Assembly: GCA_021307315.1 (NCBI GenBank)
Contig: JAJSPD010000012.1
Coordinates: 987,950-1,051,949, forward strand
Reading direction: 5' to 3'
Origin: Bisporella sp. PMI_857
Lineage: Eukaryota > Ascomycota > Leotiomycetes > Helotiales > Helotiaceae
Length of the DNA: 64,000 bases
Position numbers and translations under genes: made by a program. The notes under the pieces were generated by a model, which was not told the origin of the DNA, did no database searches, and saw only the letters and a list, made by a program, of their open reading frames with translations. The number at the start of each line of letters is the position of its first letter. The stretch's first letter is position 1. Below, one piece after another: positions 23,014 through 34,485 of the stretch.

Positions 23014-25030
23014 ATGCGTTCAGGATTCGTACTTGATGCCTTCCTCGTTATCTCTGGATTCTATTCACTGGTGTCTGCGAAACAACCTTTGGGAACAGTC
23101 ACACCATGTCCTAAGTGCCCGTCAAGCATCAAGCCATCTCCTATTGTGGTCACGGAACAATATCAACCTGTTTCCACGTGCTCACCAGTAAAGGAATGCT
23201 CAAAGAAGAAGTGCTCATCCACCGCATCGTGCTCGACATATGACTGGGTGTCGACGGTTATTCCATGCTTGGGAGGTACTGAAACGACTACAATCACCAA
23301 GACTGATCAAACAGTCAAACTTGCTCATGTCTCGACGGTGTTGACTTCGTATTTACCATGCGCAACTCCCACAGTGGCGCCTTACTATAATGGTACTGTT
23401 CCTAGATACAAGAATGAGACGTGCACTTCAACCAAGCTTCAGACCATGGTAGTTGATATATCAGCCCCATACAATGAGTGTGGTCCTCTAGCACTTCCGC
23501 CCTGGGAGGGCAGTGGCCTTTGCAAGACTTGCGTCCCGAACAAGGATAGTAAAGACCAGAAGGTTCACGTCTCTAAGTGCTTAGATGGTCAGTGCTCGAC
23601 ATACGTTGAGACGTGGGTGTCGCAGAAGCCCAAGCCAACTTCATCCACATCGAAAACCTCGTATAAGGCTGAAGCTTCTTGCTCCAAGAGTGGTGTAAAT
23701 ACTATTCCGATCACAGCGACATTCACTCCCACGGATTCAGTCTATTCAGCCCCCGTGACAAAGACTTTCACGCTCACCACATCGGTCCCAAGCCCTCAGG
23801 TCGTTCAAGTTACCACCTACATCACCGTCACATTCACTGCTCAGCCAAAGCCAACGGTATCCAGCTCCAAGTCGGTAGGCGCGGTCGCTACTACCACATA
23901 TTGTTCATCAAACGGTGCATACACGATCCCAATTGTCACGACATGTACTCCCCATGGATCTGAGTATACCGAGCCAGTGACAACCACAGTGTACTACACC
24001 ACAACTGTCACTGATGGGCCAAAGGTTAGTCCAGCTTAGTCCCTGAGTCGAAGACAATGCAGAAGGCTAACAACGGCAGGAAATTGGATGCACCAAGACC
24101 GTTACCGTGACTTTCACCAAGACCGTGACTTTTTGCCCAGAAACAGTCATCAGTGGAATGTAAGTATACACACCACGCAAATATAAGTAAGGTTGAATAA
24201 CACCATTAGTACCCAATCAGCCTCGCCAACAGCACCAGTAGCCACACCAGCTACAACAACACCAGTGTACCCAACTGGTAAGCCAACACAATCAATTGTA
24301 GTCCCCACTTCAGCTCCAGAGGGTGGAAGCACAGGGAAGCCAACAGGCCCGAGTCCCACGGGGCCAACTACCAGGCCATCTCCAACTCCAAAGCCAGGAG
24401 TTCCTGACTGCGAGTACTATGGATGTTTGGGATCTACCGATGGTTTCTCTGGTTTTATCCTTGACTCCAACAGCCATGAAAACGATATTGAGCTCTGCAC
24501 TTCTGAATGTAAAGCGGCAGGATATGTCTTTGCTGGCCTTTATAACACGTAAGTTTAGCATTCATTCCTTTCCAGCAGCATATTCTGATTCATTGAAAAG
24601 CGAATGCTACTGTGCTGGCTCCATCGAGGAGGACAAGTGCAGCTCCGATAAGGCGAATGGAGTTTGTAATGTTCCTTGCCCTGGGGATAAGAGCGAGACT
24701 TGCGGTGGCAACCAATTACACGCCAAGAGAATGATTCTCAAGCGTACTCAGAACCACAAGCTGTTCGATGTCTACTCTTGCAAGCCTTCCACCACCATTA
24801 CCAGGACGAGCGAGACTTCGTCCGAGACATCAACTTCGACACCAGAGCCATCCTCTGACCCTGATCCAGCACCTGAGCCACGTGGCATTGATGCAGATAT
24901 GGAAAACCTCCACAAGGCTCGCGATATCAAGCTCCGTCGTGGTGGCATGCTTCGCAACGCGAAGGCTCAACAAGGCCCTTCCAACTTGGCCAAACGAAAT
25001 TTCGGCGTTAGAGCACCTTTTGGCCATTAA
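23014..25030 (+). CDS. Secreted Ser/Thr-rich glycoprotein with WSC domain
   Basis: Four exons (23014..24024, 24080..24159, 24210..24548, 24601..25030) encode 619 residues. The signal peptide ends near residue 22. A Cys-rich N-terminal half is followed by two related Thr/Val-rich modules (about 219-285 and 293-345), then a Pro/Thr/Ser linker likely O-glycosylated. A WSC domain lies at about 428-512 with the usual Cys spacing and Gly-Leu-Tyr-Asn-Thr-Glu-Cys-Tyr-Cys core, completed by the last splice. A Ser/Thr/Pro then basic tail follows. WSC domains bind carbohydrate, in wall sensors or secreted proteins. There is no clear TM helix after the WSC domain, so this is probably an extracellular or wall protein and not a Wsc sensor. 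Confidence 0.87.
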
Positions 25031-28000
25031 TTGTGGATAATGATGTTCGCTTAGAAAAGTCCCGAAGTGCTTTGACAATGTCATAAAAACGTCTTGCAAC
25101 TGGACTATGTCTCATATTTTTCTATATACTTCTTGCCTTAGAGTATTGGGTAATTTTTAGAAGGGGTTGCTCTTTTACAGAGGCGCACGGTGGTCTAAAC
25201 AAAACCATATAGTGGAAATAAACTTAACTTTTAGTGATGAATATCAAGATTAAGAATCATGTGATAGCTCAAGCGATTGTCTTCGCATCTTAGATACATA
25301 TTGTCTTTGTCTTGCATGCTACAAGTGTCATGATCACAAATCTTGAGATGATGCTATCTAGTACGCATCTTGCGCTTGGATTCCACCTGGCAGGAAGAGA
25401 ATTGGTGCAGGAAAATGATGATAATCACGTCAGTCAAAGAGACCTCCGAATCTCTAATCTGCATACTAGTGAAAACGGAGCAATAGAGATCCGGCTTAAC
25501 ATTGGAGATTCAGCACCAACGATAATTCGAAGAGAATTCATTGATTGGTTTCCTTCGAGACAAGAAAGTTGCTATGTCATGTCTAGTCCAGAGTTGTTTG
25601 ATAAGCGCAATAGTTTTGGACAACACACCACCAGCCCCAAAAGAGATCTTCTCTAGCCTTAGCGCCTGTACACCTATCTCTAGTGTAACAATGAGCCATA
25701 ATTATGTGCTTCAGTTATGTTGTCGTCATCATCAGCATAGGCGTTCTGCTTTTCCGCGGCTCGACAAAGTTTAGCTTCATGGACTGACACGATCCGGAAG
25801 GCAGCGAACAAGCTAATGCAGGTACGCACTTGACTGAGGTTCTCCGACGGCTGACAAAGCTCTCCATCGGTTCGCCAAACCTTACAAACTTTTTCATACT
25901 TTATTCACTCGCGCAATCATATTGAGATCCATCTGAGCTTCAATTAAATATCGGCTGATTGCAGTGATAGTGCTAGATTTTTCCCTGTCCCATGATTCAA
26001 AATTCTCCTAGGCGGAGTTGATCGTGTGCTCTCGGAAATTTCTAAACCGCACTGAAGAAAGAGCCCGGCCACCGCGCACTACCTACCAACTATTGCAAAT
26101 CTAGAGATAGCGATATCGTGATGTGCAAAATATGCCCAAGACAATTGATCCCCGAAGCTATGTTTGCCGGACTCAGATAGGGCATTCGCCTTACCCCTTT
26201 TGGTAAGGCGGGATGTGCCTTGATGAGTTTGTGGCTGGCTTGGAGGACGAATAAGGCAATGCACCACGTGGTTGAGCCAGCCGCAAGCTGTGCTAGCGCT
26301 GCTGAGGAAGAACCTCGGGTCTCTCGACTTAACTTTGGGAATCTTTATCGTGGCAAGATGTGAGCGGATGGATCTTTTCCTGATGGAGAATTGTAAACAC
26401 ATGGTATTTGTGACTTGGGACATTCCGTTATGTTGAAGCATACAGAGATTTTTGGTAGCAAATCGGACTTGTTGAATGGCTAGTCAACAGGTTCTTACCT
26501 TGATCTTGGAGCTTTGTCTGTCTATACCGAGTGATCATCCACAGCACGTAGGATGTCCCACATGCAGAGATTCCTCCAAGAGAAGAGAAAGAGGCGTTGG
26601 CGTCCCACAGCTGCGGCCTAGCTATCCAGGATTTACGACTTGGTAACTTCATATGGATGGGTCGTACTTAGCACTTCTTGTTTATTTAAATGCCATCTAC
26701 GTATAGTCAACATAGCATCAATATTTCATATCATAGACCGTGAATGCATGCATATAGGAAAACTATTGAAGAGTCGCAGCGCTTCGCTTGGCATTTTCCA
26801 ATCAGACACCACCATCACATTCGAATAAGCTTGCCAGGACTGGGCATCAAGCATATAGTACATTCACTGGGAACGGCATTGATTCGTTGCGAGACCTATC
26901 CGCATCCGATATAGCAGCCACAAACAATGATGTCGTTTAATCATCAAGTAGTATGAATGATAGCAGCCTCGCGACTGGCATATTCACGGGAGGCCCCGCT
27001 TTTATACAGTAGCTTCGCTTATCCCTGCCCATCAATCGTCAAGGGTGCCCAACTTATTGCAAGGTTCCAGCATGTGGTTGACAGGGCGTTCCGGCCACAC
27101 GGGAGCGGTACTAACTTTACCAGGTCTGTCAGGGCTGAAGGACTGATATTCGGGAATACAGTAGTCCCGGTCTGTGGCTTGGCTAGGCTGATCTAGCGCA
27201 GGTACGAGAACTTACTTGCTGTGGTCGGGAGATGTACTGGCACTTACGACGTACCTCCGTACTGGTGCTAGTCCTCGAACTATTTCTAGAACTAGTACTT
27301 ATAAGAATCAAGGATGCAACGAAGTCCCCCCACGAACAATTCGAGCAGGGCTGTAGAAAAAAAGTGCCGTGTGGCTATCAGCAAACCTGCGGCTCCACTT
27401 GGATATGCTTGCTCGCGATGCCCCTTAAAGCCCCAGTCCTGGCCCACAGAACGAAAATCATATCAATGATCTCCATCATGCTCTTTTACGTATCCTTAAA
27501 GAATGATCACCCGCAGATCCATTTTGAGATCGAGAATCTTTGATACATCCACATCTTTACTTTCACGGTGGCTGAGTTTCCATTTATAAGAAAAACGGGC
27601 AGCTTTCACTCATTGACTCAATCATTCACTTCATATGATCAAGCTCGCCTAGGTTTAGACTTCTTTTGTCGACCCTTTTTTTGTAACCCCCATACTGGTA
27701 TTTGTAATTAATAATGCGGTACTTCAATAAGTTCAATTTCATGTCCCGTCTTATTGCTATTTGTAGGATGCTCAAGGTGGGGAGCTGAGGCGGGATCTAC
27801 GAACTGCGACTGGGAATAGCTACTTCGCCTTAATTCTCTTAGTCGGAAGCCCACGCACAAAATTAGCCCAGCCTCTTATTCTCTATCGGCAGACTCAATC
27901 TATTGGGTGTCACACGTTGAATCTTTTCTTGAAATCGAGTAGGTGGGTGCTGTTTTTACCTCAATCTTTTGTTGCCTTCCGATCATGGTTTCTAGCCTTT

Positions 28001-28037
28001 ACACCCTTTTTTTTTTACACAGCCGTCATTGAAATCT
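25031..28037. other. Gene-poor stretch of 3 kb
   Basis: No conserved protein, tRNA or terminal repeat recognised. One weak two-exon model on the minus strand (26079-26652) is listed separately. Just before 28038 there is a pyrimidine-rich leader. It may hold regulatory DNA or decayed repeats; base composition was not measured. Confidence 0.5.
26079..26652 (-). CDS. Very uncertain two-exon gene
   Basis: An ATG at 26652 opens a frame to a GTAAGA donor after about 51 codons. Joined to the next frame through an AAG acceptor about 86 bases on, it stays open to 26079. A short hydrophobic stretch lies near residues 28-40. There is no recognised domain and the second part has a composition like random sequence. 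Listed only so that it can be checked against transcripts. Confidence 0.15.
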
Positions 28038-29132
28038 ATGGATTACTTCTCAGAGAAACACCAGCACCGATTTGCATCTGCTTCACCGGGTTGGAGTAGC
28101 ACCAGCTCGCGAGGCAGAATGCGAAGAAATGCAGTGATCATGGCCATTTCAATTCTGGGTCTAATTTTCTTCCTCGGTATTCCTTCCAGAATCCCAATAC
28201 AAAATCGGCCGGCAACGAAGACGAGAACCCCAGTGCTCAGACCAGGAGAGACTCCAAACCACAAATACGCATTTGCTGCATTTTTGGCTCCTATGGCTCC
28301 GGCCACACCTACGGGAAACCAGTTGAATGATGAGAACCATTACATGGTGGGAATTCGAATGCTCATTTACCAGCTCCTCCACGATCCCGTAACCAGAACC
28401 AAGCAAAACATACCATTCGTTGTGTTGGTTACGGAGGACGTACCTCAAGAACATCGAGATCGGCTTACAAAAGACGGGGCACATATTGTACAAGTCAGTC
28501 CAGTTGTAATACCGTGGATCAAACCAGGACGAGAGCGTTGGGCACATGTTATGGATAAACTACATGTTTTTGAGCTGGTGCAATATGAGAAGATTCTTCT
28601 CTTGGATGCTGATCATGTCATCGTCAAACCGCTTGATGGTGTGTTTGAAGATCCAGCTACGGATATCGTATCCAATCTGGGTAAAGCAGAGAATACGTTT
28701 GAAGACGAGGGGCTACAACCAAAGAAATTCATGATGGCAGGCAATTCTGGTCCTTACACGGTTGACCATGGTTACCCCGCCCCTCGCGGTGATCGTCTGA
28801 ATGCAGGTTTCGTCGTGCTGCATCCATCCATTGAGATGTATAATCTTTACATCAAGGTTGCATCCATCGAGGGGAAGTTTCCGGGCGGGTCACCAGAGCA
28901 GGATCTCTGGAACTACGTGCATGACCGCAAGAGGAATATGCCGTGGACGCAGATCAACCCGGATTGGACAGCAAATACGCCGATTTACAATGATTTTGCG
29001 AATGGAATTGCGAGTTTTCATGAGAAGTATTGGGGTTGTGGGAGGGATCGTAGGTTACGAGATGTGCTGCTGCGGAGTCGGTGGAAGATGGAAGGGTACT
29101 TTGATGCTCGGGATGCATTGCTCGATGGCTGA
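28038..29132 (+). CDS. GT8-family glycosyltransferase A, type II membrane protein
   Basis: Intronless, 364 residues from the first ATG (the frame opens three codons earlier on a TTG). A membrane anchor (about 35-53) follows a basic N-terminus, as in Golgi transferases. The catalytic domain has Met-Leu-Ile-Tyr-Gln-Leu-Leu, Val-Leu-Val-Thr-Glu-Asp and the metal-binding Leu-Leu-Asp-Ala-Asp-His (DxD), a Leu-Asn-Ala-Gly-Phe segment for sugar contacts, and a C-terminal Phe-His-Glu-Lys-Tyr-Trp. Such GT8 members are often annotated glucose N-acetyltransferase 1/GNT1-like; the sugar is unknown. It is about 640 bp upstream of a paralogue in the same direction, suggesting local duplication. First gene of the 28-38 kb glycan block. 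Confidence 0.9.
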   Translation: MDYFSEKHQHRFASASPGWSSTSSRGRMRRNAVIMAISILGLIFFLGIPSRIPIQNRPATKTRTPVLRPGETPNHKYAFAAFLAPMAPATPTGNQLNDENHYMVGIRMLIYQLLHDPVTRTKQNIPFVVLVTEDVPQEHRDRLTKDGAHIVQVSPVVIPWIKPGRERWAHVMDKLHVFELVQYEKILLLDADHVIVKPLDGVFEDPATDIVSNLGKAENTFEDEGLQPKKFMMAGNSGPYTVDHGYPAPRGDRLNAGFVVLHPSIEMYNLYIKVASIEGKFPGGSPEQDLWNYVHDRKRNMPWTQINPDWTANTPIYNDFANGIASFHEKYWGCGRDRRLRDVLLRSRWKMEGYFDARDALLDG

Positions 29133-29773
29133 TGATAAGGGGATTGTACACTATGACAGCGTTTGATTTCATGTACAGAGAAAAACAGAATAATCATCTG
29201 GTAGTGTCCCATTCACCAAAGATACCTACCTCATACTGAGTTGGACCTTGTAACTCAAACCATAAAAGCAGCTTGCCCCTGTACCTACGAATGCATGGGC
29301 CGGCTTCCAGTACAGTACTTGAAGTTTCGTACAGTGTAGAGGGTATGGCTCTAGGCTTGGCTGGGGCCTGGATGCTCTCCGTGTACAGGGGCATACAGTA
29401 CTAATGAATAAATAAGCGAGACGACCCTGTAATAAAGCACTCGGCACTTTTTCAGCTCTCGGGCTTAAAAATGGCCTTTACCCACCCAGATTTCCCAGCC
29501 CTGGCCTGTGGGCTTCCACAAACATCACTGTAAGTAATCTCTACGAGGGTGCCCTGTCGCTCATCATCTCATGCTGCTTTTTGCTCCCTGCCTGTTCAGC
29601 CTTTGAATCCACAATCGCCATCCTTAGGTAAGCTGCAGGCGTGAGCCCTCTAAGGTCTGGGTCTACCTTCATGTATGTTGCACCTTTGCATCTTTTTGTC
29701 TCTCCTTGGTTCTGTGTCTTCGTGTGAGATCTGACTGTATGATCTGCTTTTTCTCTCACGAATAATACCAAGA
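29133..29773. other. Intergenic between tandem GT8 paralogues
   Basis: Holds the promoter of the second GT8. A pyrimidine-rich leader precedes 29774. No repeat of the upstream promoter is obvious by eye. Confidence 0.5.
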
Positions 29774-30838
29774 ATGGGTTCTCGGCCCCCCGCACTTCTA
29801 TCTGCTTTTCTCTGCATCCTCGTTGTAATTTTCTTCACATTCCATGTGCCGGGCTCTTCTTCTTTTGATCCGTCTAATTCCTCCTCTGTTCCAGCACTGA
29901 GACCTCTGCCTGGAAAACCCACACACAACTATGCCTTTTCAGCCTTCCTCGCTGCACCAGTCTCGGCAAGTGATGATGATAATGATGACCTGTATTTTGT
30001 TGGGACCAGAATGTTGATCTATCAGTTGTTGCATGATCCAGAAACGAGAACCAACAATTCATATCCATTTGTTGTCCTTGTCACGGAAGACGTCAGTAGG
30101 TTGCTCACTTTTCTTCAATCCAGCAGAAAGCAGCTGATTTTTATAGCACGACGAAAGAAGGACCGGTTAGTAGCAGATGGCGCAACTGTAATCGTAGTGA
30201 AAAAGCTGGCTTTTGACGGGGTCAAAACTCGCAAACAATGGCAAGATGTCCTCACCAAGCTCCGTCTTTTCGAGCAGACCCAATATGATAAGATGCTCTT
30301 CCTCGATTCTGACACCCTCATAACGAAGCGCATGGACGGCATCTTCAACGATGAAGCCGCTCAGGCGCAGAAGAACAAAGGCGACACATCCCCGAAGGTC
30401 GCACCGGAAGATGAAGGCCAGCAGCCACAAACCTACCTCTTCGCAGGCAACGCAGGTTCAGGTGGCTACGATCACGCCTACCCACCACCCAAAGGCAACA
30501 ATCTAAATGCCGGGTGCATGGTATTCAGGCCATCGAAGGATCTCTTCGACTATTACACCCGCCTGACGAAGTTCACGGACCGGTTCAATCCGCGCACGCC
30601 GGAGCAGAGTCTCTGGGCTTATGCGCATAGGAGGGATGGCAACATGCCATGGAAGCAGCTACACCATGATTGGAACGTAAATTGGGCAGTGTGGGCGGAT
30701 AAGGAGCATGGGATTGCGAGTTTACATAGCAAGTTTTGGGAGTTGGGTCATGATAAGCTGCTTAGGGATTTTGCGATGGAAATAAGATGGAAAATGGAGG
30801 GTTTTTGGCAAGGAGTTGGGTCCGCTAAGGTCAGGTAG
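29774..30838 (+). CDS. GT8-family glycosyltransferase B
   Basis: Best model is 29774..30095 plus 30147..30838, 337 residues. The 51-bp intron has no stop and is a multiple of three, so an unspliced frame also reads through. Removing it aligns Val-Thr-Glu-Asp-Val-x5-Lys/Arg-Asp-Arg-Leu exactly with paralogue A, so splicing is favoured. An N-terminal signal anchor is at about 7-27. The DxD motif is Phe-Leu-Asp-Ser-Asp-Thr, and the Leu-Asn-Ala-Gly segment and C-terminal Leu-His-Ser-Lys-Phe-Trp are kept. Expected in the Golgi lumen, using an unknown nucleotide sugar. The acceptor loop after the DxD is longer than in A. Confidence 0.9.
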   Translation: MGSRPPALLSAFLCILVVIFFTFHVPGSSSFDPSNSSSVPALRPLPGKPTHNYAFSAFLAAPVSASDDDNDDLYFVGTRMLIYQLLHDPETRTNNSYPFVVLVTEDVSRLLTFLQSSRKQLIFIARRKKDRLVADGATVIVVKKLAFDGVKTRKQWQDVLTKLRLFEQTQYDKMLFLDSDTLITKRMDGIFNDEAAQAQKNKGDTSPKVAPEDEGQQPQTYLFAGNAGSGGYDHAYPPPKGNNLNAGCMVFRPSKDLFDYYTRLTKFTDRFNPRTPEQSLWAYAHRRDGNMPWKQLHHDWNVNWAVWADKEHGIASLHSKFWELGHDKLLRDFAMEIRWKMEGFWQGVGSAKVR

Positions 30839-31004
30839 GTTTGGATATTCAGCATAGGCTTGCATATAGTAGTTATTCGCACAGTCAGCGAATATGTGCA
30901 TATTATCGTTTGAATTTAGAGGGAAAAGATATAATTGTCACAACTTGAGTGCGTTGTGATCTTCAATGGGCTGTAGTTATTTTTTTTCTAAATGTTACTG
31001 GTGT

Positions 31005-32161
31005 TCATCTCGTTTCGCTTTCTATTGGTTTAATTCCTTTTCTTGTTCTCTCATCCGACAAATGCCTCCAGAACTGTACAATATCCTCAAGCAATCCGCT
31101 CTCTGCTACCTCAGGGTTATATGGCGCGACATCTTGCTCAGCTATAGTCATCCAGGTATCCATTCTTTCAGGCCGTTTTCCATCTCTGTTACCCGCAAAA
31201 TGAATCTGAAGGCCGCCCGGCCTGAATTCGTGAGGTCTGGGAGCTTTATCCCCCCTGTTTCCCGTCGGATATGCATTAAACCAGTATTGCGGAACATGAA
31301 CCACTGTTTTGCGCCAATAGGTCTGCGTTCAGTCAGCATTTGTTTTATCCAAACAAATCCATCCGGAACCTACATCCTCAATCATCTCCTCGAGAGCAGA
31401 TTGTTCGCTGTACTGCAGCTTCACCTCGGGCTTAAATGTGTGGAATGCGATTACCGCGGACAGCAGCTTTACAGCCCATGGGTTGATTCTGATCAGAAAG
31501 CACCCATTATTCAGACCATGTCTATCATTCGTCACTAGCATGTTGACGTAGTTGAACTCGGGAGATGGTGGCACGAATACATCGAGCGGGATGTTAGGAT
31601 TCATGACCACAATATCTGCGTCGATCCACCTATACTCTTAAGTCACACTAATAATAAATGTAGTTTACAGAAGACATACAACAGCCATTTCAACCGCTTA
31701 TCCTCTGGCTTCGCAAGCTCTGAAAGCATGGTCGACAGGATAAACGCGGGTTTGGACCACAATCCGCTGAGCAGTCGCTCGCGCAACACAAACATTGGAT
31801 GTCCCTGTTGATCTGCATGCGCCTGATGTAGCTTCAACGCTCGTTCATACACCTCGTTCGGCTCCCCAAAGACGGCATGCACCTTTCCCACCGAGCTTCT
31901 GGGTTTCAGAGGATCTACCACTTCATCCCCGTTTTGCGGAATTTCGATCACCCCGCCAGCATTGCCCCAGACTGTTGGTGACGTTGCATGTCGGCCCTGC
32001 GAGGAGGTGTTCTGTGCGCAACTGGACGAGGTGAATTGGCAGATGATCGTGAAGATCAGGAAGGTGAGAATGACGAGGCGGGTTATACGATCTTTAAGTA
32101 GGCGACGGAGTTCGTGGTAGTATGAGGAGGACTGATAATTAAGGTCCAACTTGGGACTCAT
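31005..32161 (-). CDS. GT34 alpha-galactosyl/mannosyl-transferase (GMA12/MNN10 family)
   Basis: Three exons (32161..31680, 31629..31374, 31322..31005; introns 50 and 51 bp) give 351 residues. A membrane anchor at about 28-46 follows a basic cytosolic tail. The first splice restores Trp-Leu-Leu-Trp-Ile-Asp-Ala-Asp, the GT34 DxD region. Asn-Asp-x-x-Gly-Leu-Asn-Asn-Gly, Glu-Gln-Ser-Ala-Leu, Val-Pro-Gln-x-x-Phe-Asn-Ala-Tyr and Ile-His-Phe-Ala-Gly-Asn follow in family order. Characterised members add alpha-1,2-Gal (S. pombe gma12) or alpha-1,6-Man (yeast Mnn10/11) in the Golgi. Which sugar is used here is not settled. Transcribed away from the transporter gene at 33323. Confidence 0.92.
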
Positions 32162-33322
32162 TTTGAAGTAGTGATTAAGAACTATAAAATATACATGAAA
32201 ACACTTGTGAATGATTGAGATATGCAAAGAATGAGGGACTTCAAGCTTGAGAGACTCGGAATACCCGATGACAGAAGAGGTCGAGGGAGTCCAGGGTTGA
32301 GAAAAAAGCATATCCCACATCATATCGCGGCACTGGCGTGTCCACGGGATTGGGACCAGGCTACTGGGGGCGTAGCCAAATGCCTCTCCGCCATGATCTA
32401 TTGCTCCCAAATCTCGTGGCTCCCCTCCCCATAGTTGAAAATAGAGCCAAAAGCAGCACTGCTATGGAGCACTGATAACTAGGGTCTTACAAGGTGACCA
32501 TGTCATGATTCAAGATAAGAATGTCTGACTAGGATGGGCCAATGTCTCTCTCTTTCTACTCATTATTTTTATGCGGTAGCCTCCCGAGATCTTCGTTGCT
32601 TGTTTTCAGCTCGCTTAGATCCCTGTAACGGGAGTGGCCTTCACCCCTTATCCCCCTTTTTGTTGCATGGGCCACACGTGATCAACTTACCATATTTGGG
32701 ACGCCTCTTTCCTTTTAGGCTACTAGCGCAGGCACCATCAAATTCAATCTTTTCTTGATAAGACATACTACGAAGTAGTGTGCTAAGGGGCCATACAGTA
32801 GGGTGCAAAAAGTGTCGACACCCCCCCCTTGCTAGCGTGACTGTATATACGCAGTTTCAGCGCTGCAGTTTTTAATGTACGCATTTTCACTCCCCTGAAG
32901 CAACCGCGCTAGCAAGGGGGGGGTGTCGACACTTTTTGCACCCTACTGTAGTGCCGCATGCCCGTCCCTCTTTATCTTCTATTGACACACCTTTCTAGGC
33001 TAGACTCTCTAGCACAGCTGCATATCTTTCCCGTGCCGGGAAAGAGCGAGAGGCTTGAGGCTTTGCTACGAGGGCTGAAAGATCCTAGCGGGGAGTCAAG
33101 GCAGCCACGACGTATCCATGCTCTGGCAAATATTTTTCAGATAGCTGTTGCATCCATATTCCACATTCCGGTGGTCTGGCTCTGCCCTCCCTTGTCAGAT
33201 CACGTGATGTATCTTAACATATCCCTTCTTTCCTTTTCTCTGTCATCATGGTTGCACTCTTTCGAGGCCAAAGCCTAGAGCTCGTTTACGTTCCTCCATT
33301 TCTTTTACAGTACTCCAGGATC
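32162..33322. promoter_or_regulatory. Divergent promoter region GT34 / transporter, with MITE insert
   Basis: 1.16 kb between two divergent starts. A 153-bp inverted-repeat element sits inside it at 32796-32948. A pyrimidine-rich tract precedes the transporter start. Confidence 0.5.
32796..32948. mobile_element. MITE, Tc1/mariner-pogo type, 153 bp
   Basis: Ends are a perfect 42-bp terminal inverted repeat (32796-32837 and 32907-32948) starting CAGTAGGGTGC and including a run of eight C. It is flanked on each side by TA (32794-32795 and 32949-32950), the target duplication expected for Tc1/mariner/pogo elements. The 69-bp centre has no frame, so movement would need a transposase elsewhere. 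Identical arms suggest a recent insertion. Confidence 0.9.
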
Positions 33323-34485
33323 ATGGTGACCTCAACGACAATGAATACCAGTAGGGTGGAGGGTCTGCTCTACATCTCGTAAGCTTCATGATTCTATCTA
33401 TAGGAACTAAGAACTAATGCCCGTAGAGCTTGGATCGTCTTGAGCTCTATAGTCATCGTCTTCAACAAATGGATCCTGGGTAGGTTTCCTTTCTCCATCA
33501 CACTCACAACATGGCATATGCTCTTTGCCACCGTTGCTACCCAGATCATCTCCCGGACTACCTCACTCATCCAGAAGAGTCCGGATATGAATCCACGCTT
33601 CTATATCAAGGCGATCTTGCCCATTGGTATCTGCTTCAGCGTGAGCCTAATCTTGTCGAATGTGGTGTATCTCTATCTGAGCATGTCGTTCATCCAGATG
33701 CTGAAGGTGCGAATTCCTTCAAAATTCAGGATAAAACTGGACTGACCAAGCATAGTCAATTGGCCCAGTAGCCACCCTTCTCGCGTGCTGGAGCATGGGC
33801 ATTCGGAATCCTGAACCTTCAATGCAGGTATTGCTCACGGTTATAGTCATCGTACTGGGTGTCGCAATATCTTCTATTGGCGAGCTGCGATTCGTCTTGA
33901 CCGGATTTCTTATTCAAGGAGCAGCCGTGGTTTTCGAGGCCTACAAGAATGCATTACAGCAGTTTTTACTCAGCGGGAAGACAAAAATGAGCTCCATGAC
34001 CCTACTATATTATTTTGCGCCAGCTTGTACAGTCATGAACGCATTTTGGATTCTGATTTTTGAGTTGAAAGGGCTACAAGAGAAAGGTGCTAAAAGTGGA
34101 ATCGGAATGGAAGTCTGGTTGCTGAACGGTTTCATATGCTTCGGGCTCAATATCGCCAGCGTTACGGTGGTAGGTTTTGATCATTCTGCTCTGGACTTTC
34201 AAAAACTGATTATGAACCTTGCAGATCAAAAAGACATCATCAGTCGTATTAACCTTAAGCGGCATCCCGAAGTCAATCTTGCTATCGGTGATGGATATGA
34301 TGGTGTACCACACCTCGATAAGCATGATTCAAACAATAGGTTTCAGCATTGCTGGTGCAGGGACGTATTACTACTCGCAATTGACCAATGCACCTAAACC
34401 TGCTGCAGAGTATGATGAGAAGAGAATTGATCCTCCTTTAGTCAAGAAGTTCGTTGATGAGGAGGCCCAACTGCTAGAGAAGTAA
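33323..34485 (+). CDS. TPT/DMT-family sugar-nucleotide-type transporter
   Basis: Four exons (33323..33378, 33427..33706, 33756..34169, 34225..34485) give 336 residues with about ten hydrophobic segments, the usual plan of the drug/metabolite transporter superfamily, triose-phosphate-translocator branch. The segment Ile-Val-Phe-Asn-Lys-Trp-Ile-Leu in TM1 is typical. Fungal relatives reside in Golgi or ER and exchange nucleotide sugars (or sugar phosphates) for the nucleoside monophosphate. Flanked by glycosyltransferases on both sides, it may feed their donor into the lumen; UDP-xylose would suit the GT90 and Stealth genes, but that is inference. The third donor could be read as GTGGTA or GTAGGT; I use the latter. 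Confidence 0.88.

Noticed and set aside
22363..23191. Overlapping frames of 68-155 codons before the WSC gene
   Set aside because: They lie in the T- and C-rich promoter/leader or are an out-of-frame copy of the WSC gene's beginning.
32162..32410. N-terminal extension of the GT34 protein by about 80 residues
   Set aside because: The ATG at 32161 places the membrane anchor at the usual distance; the extra part has no conserved feature.
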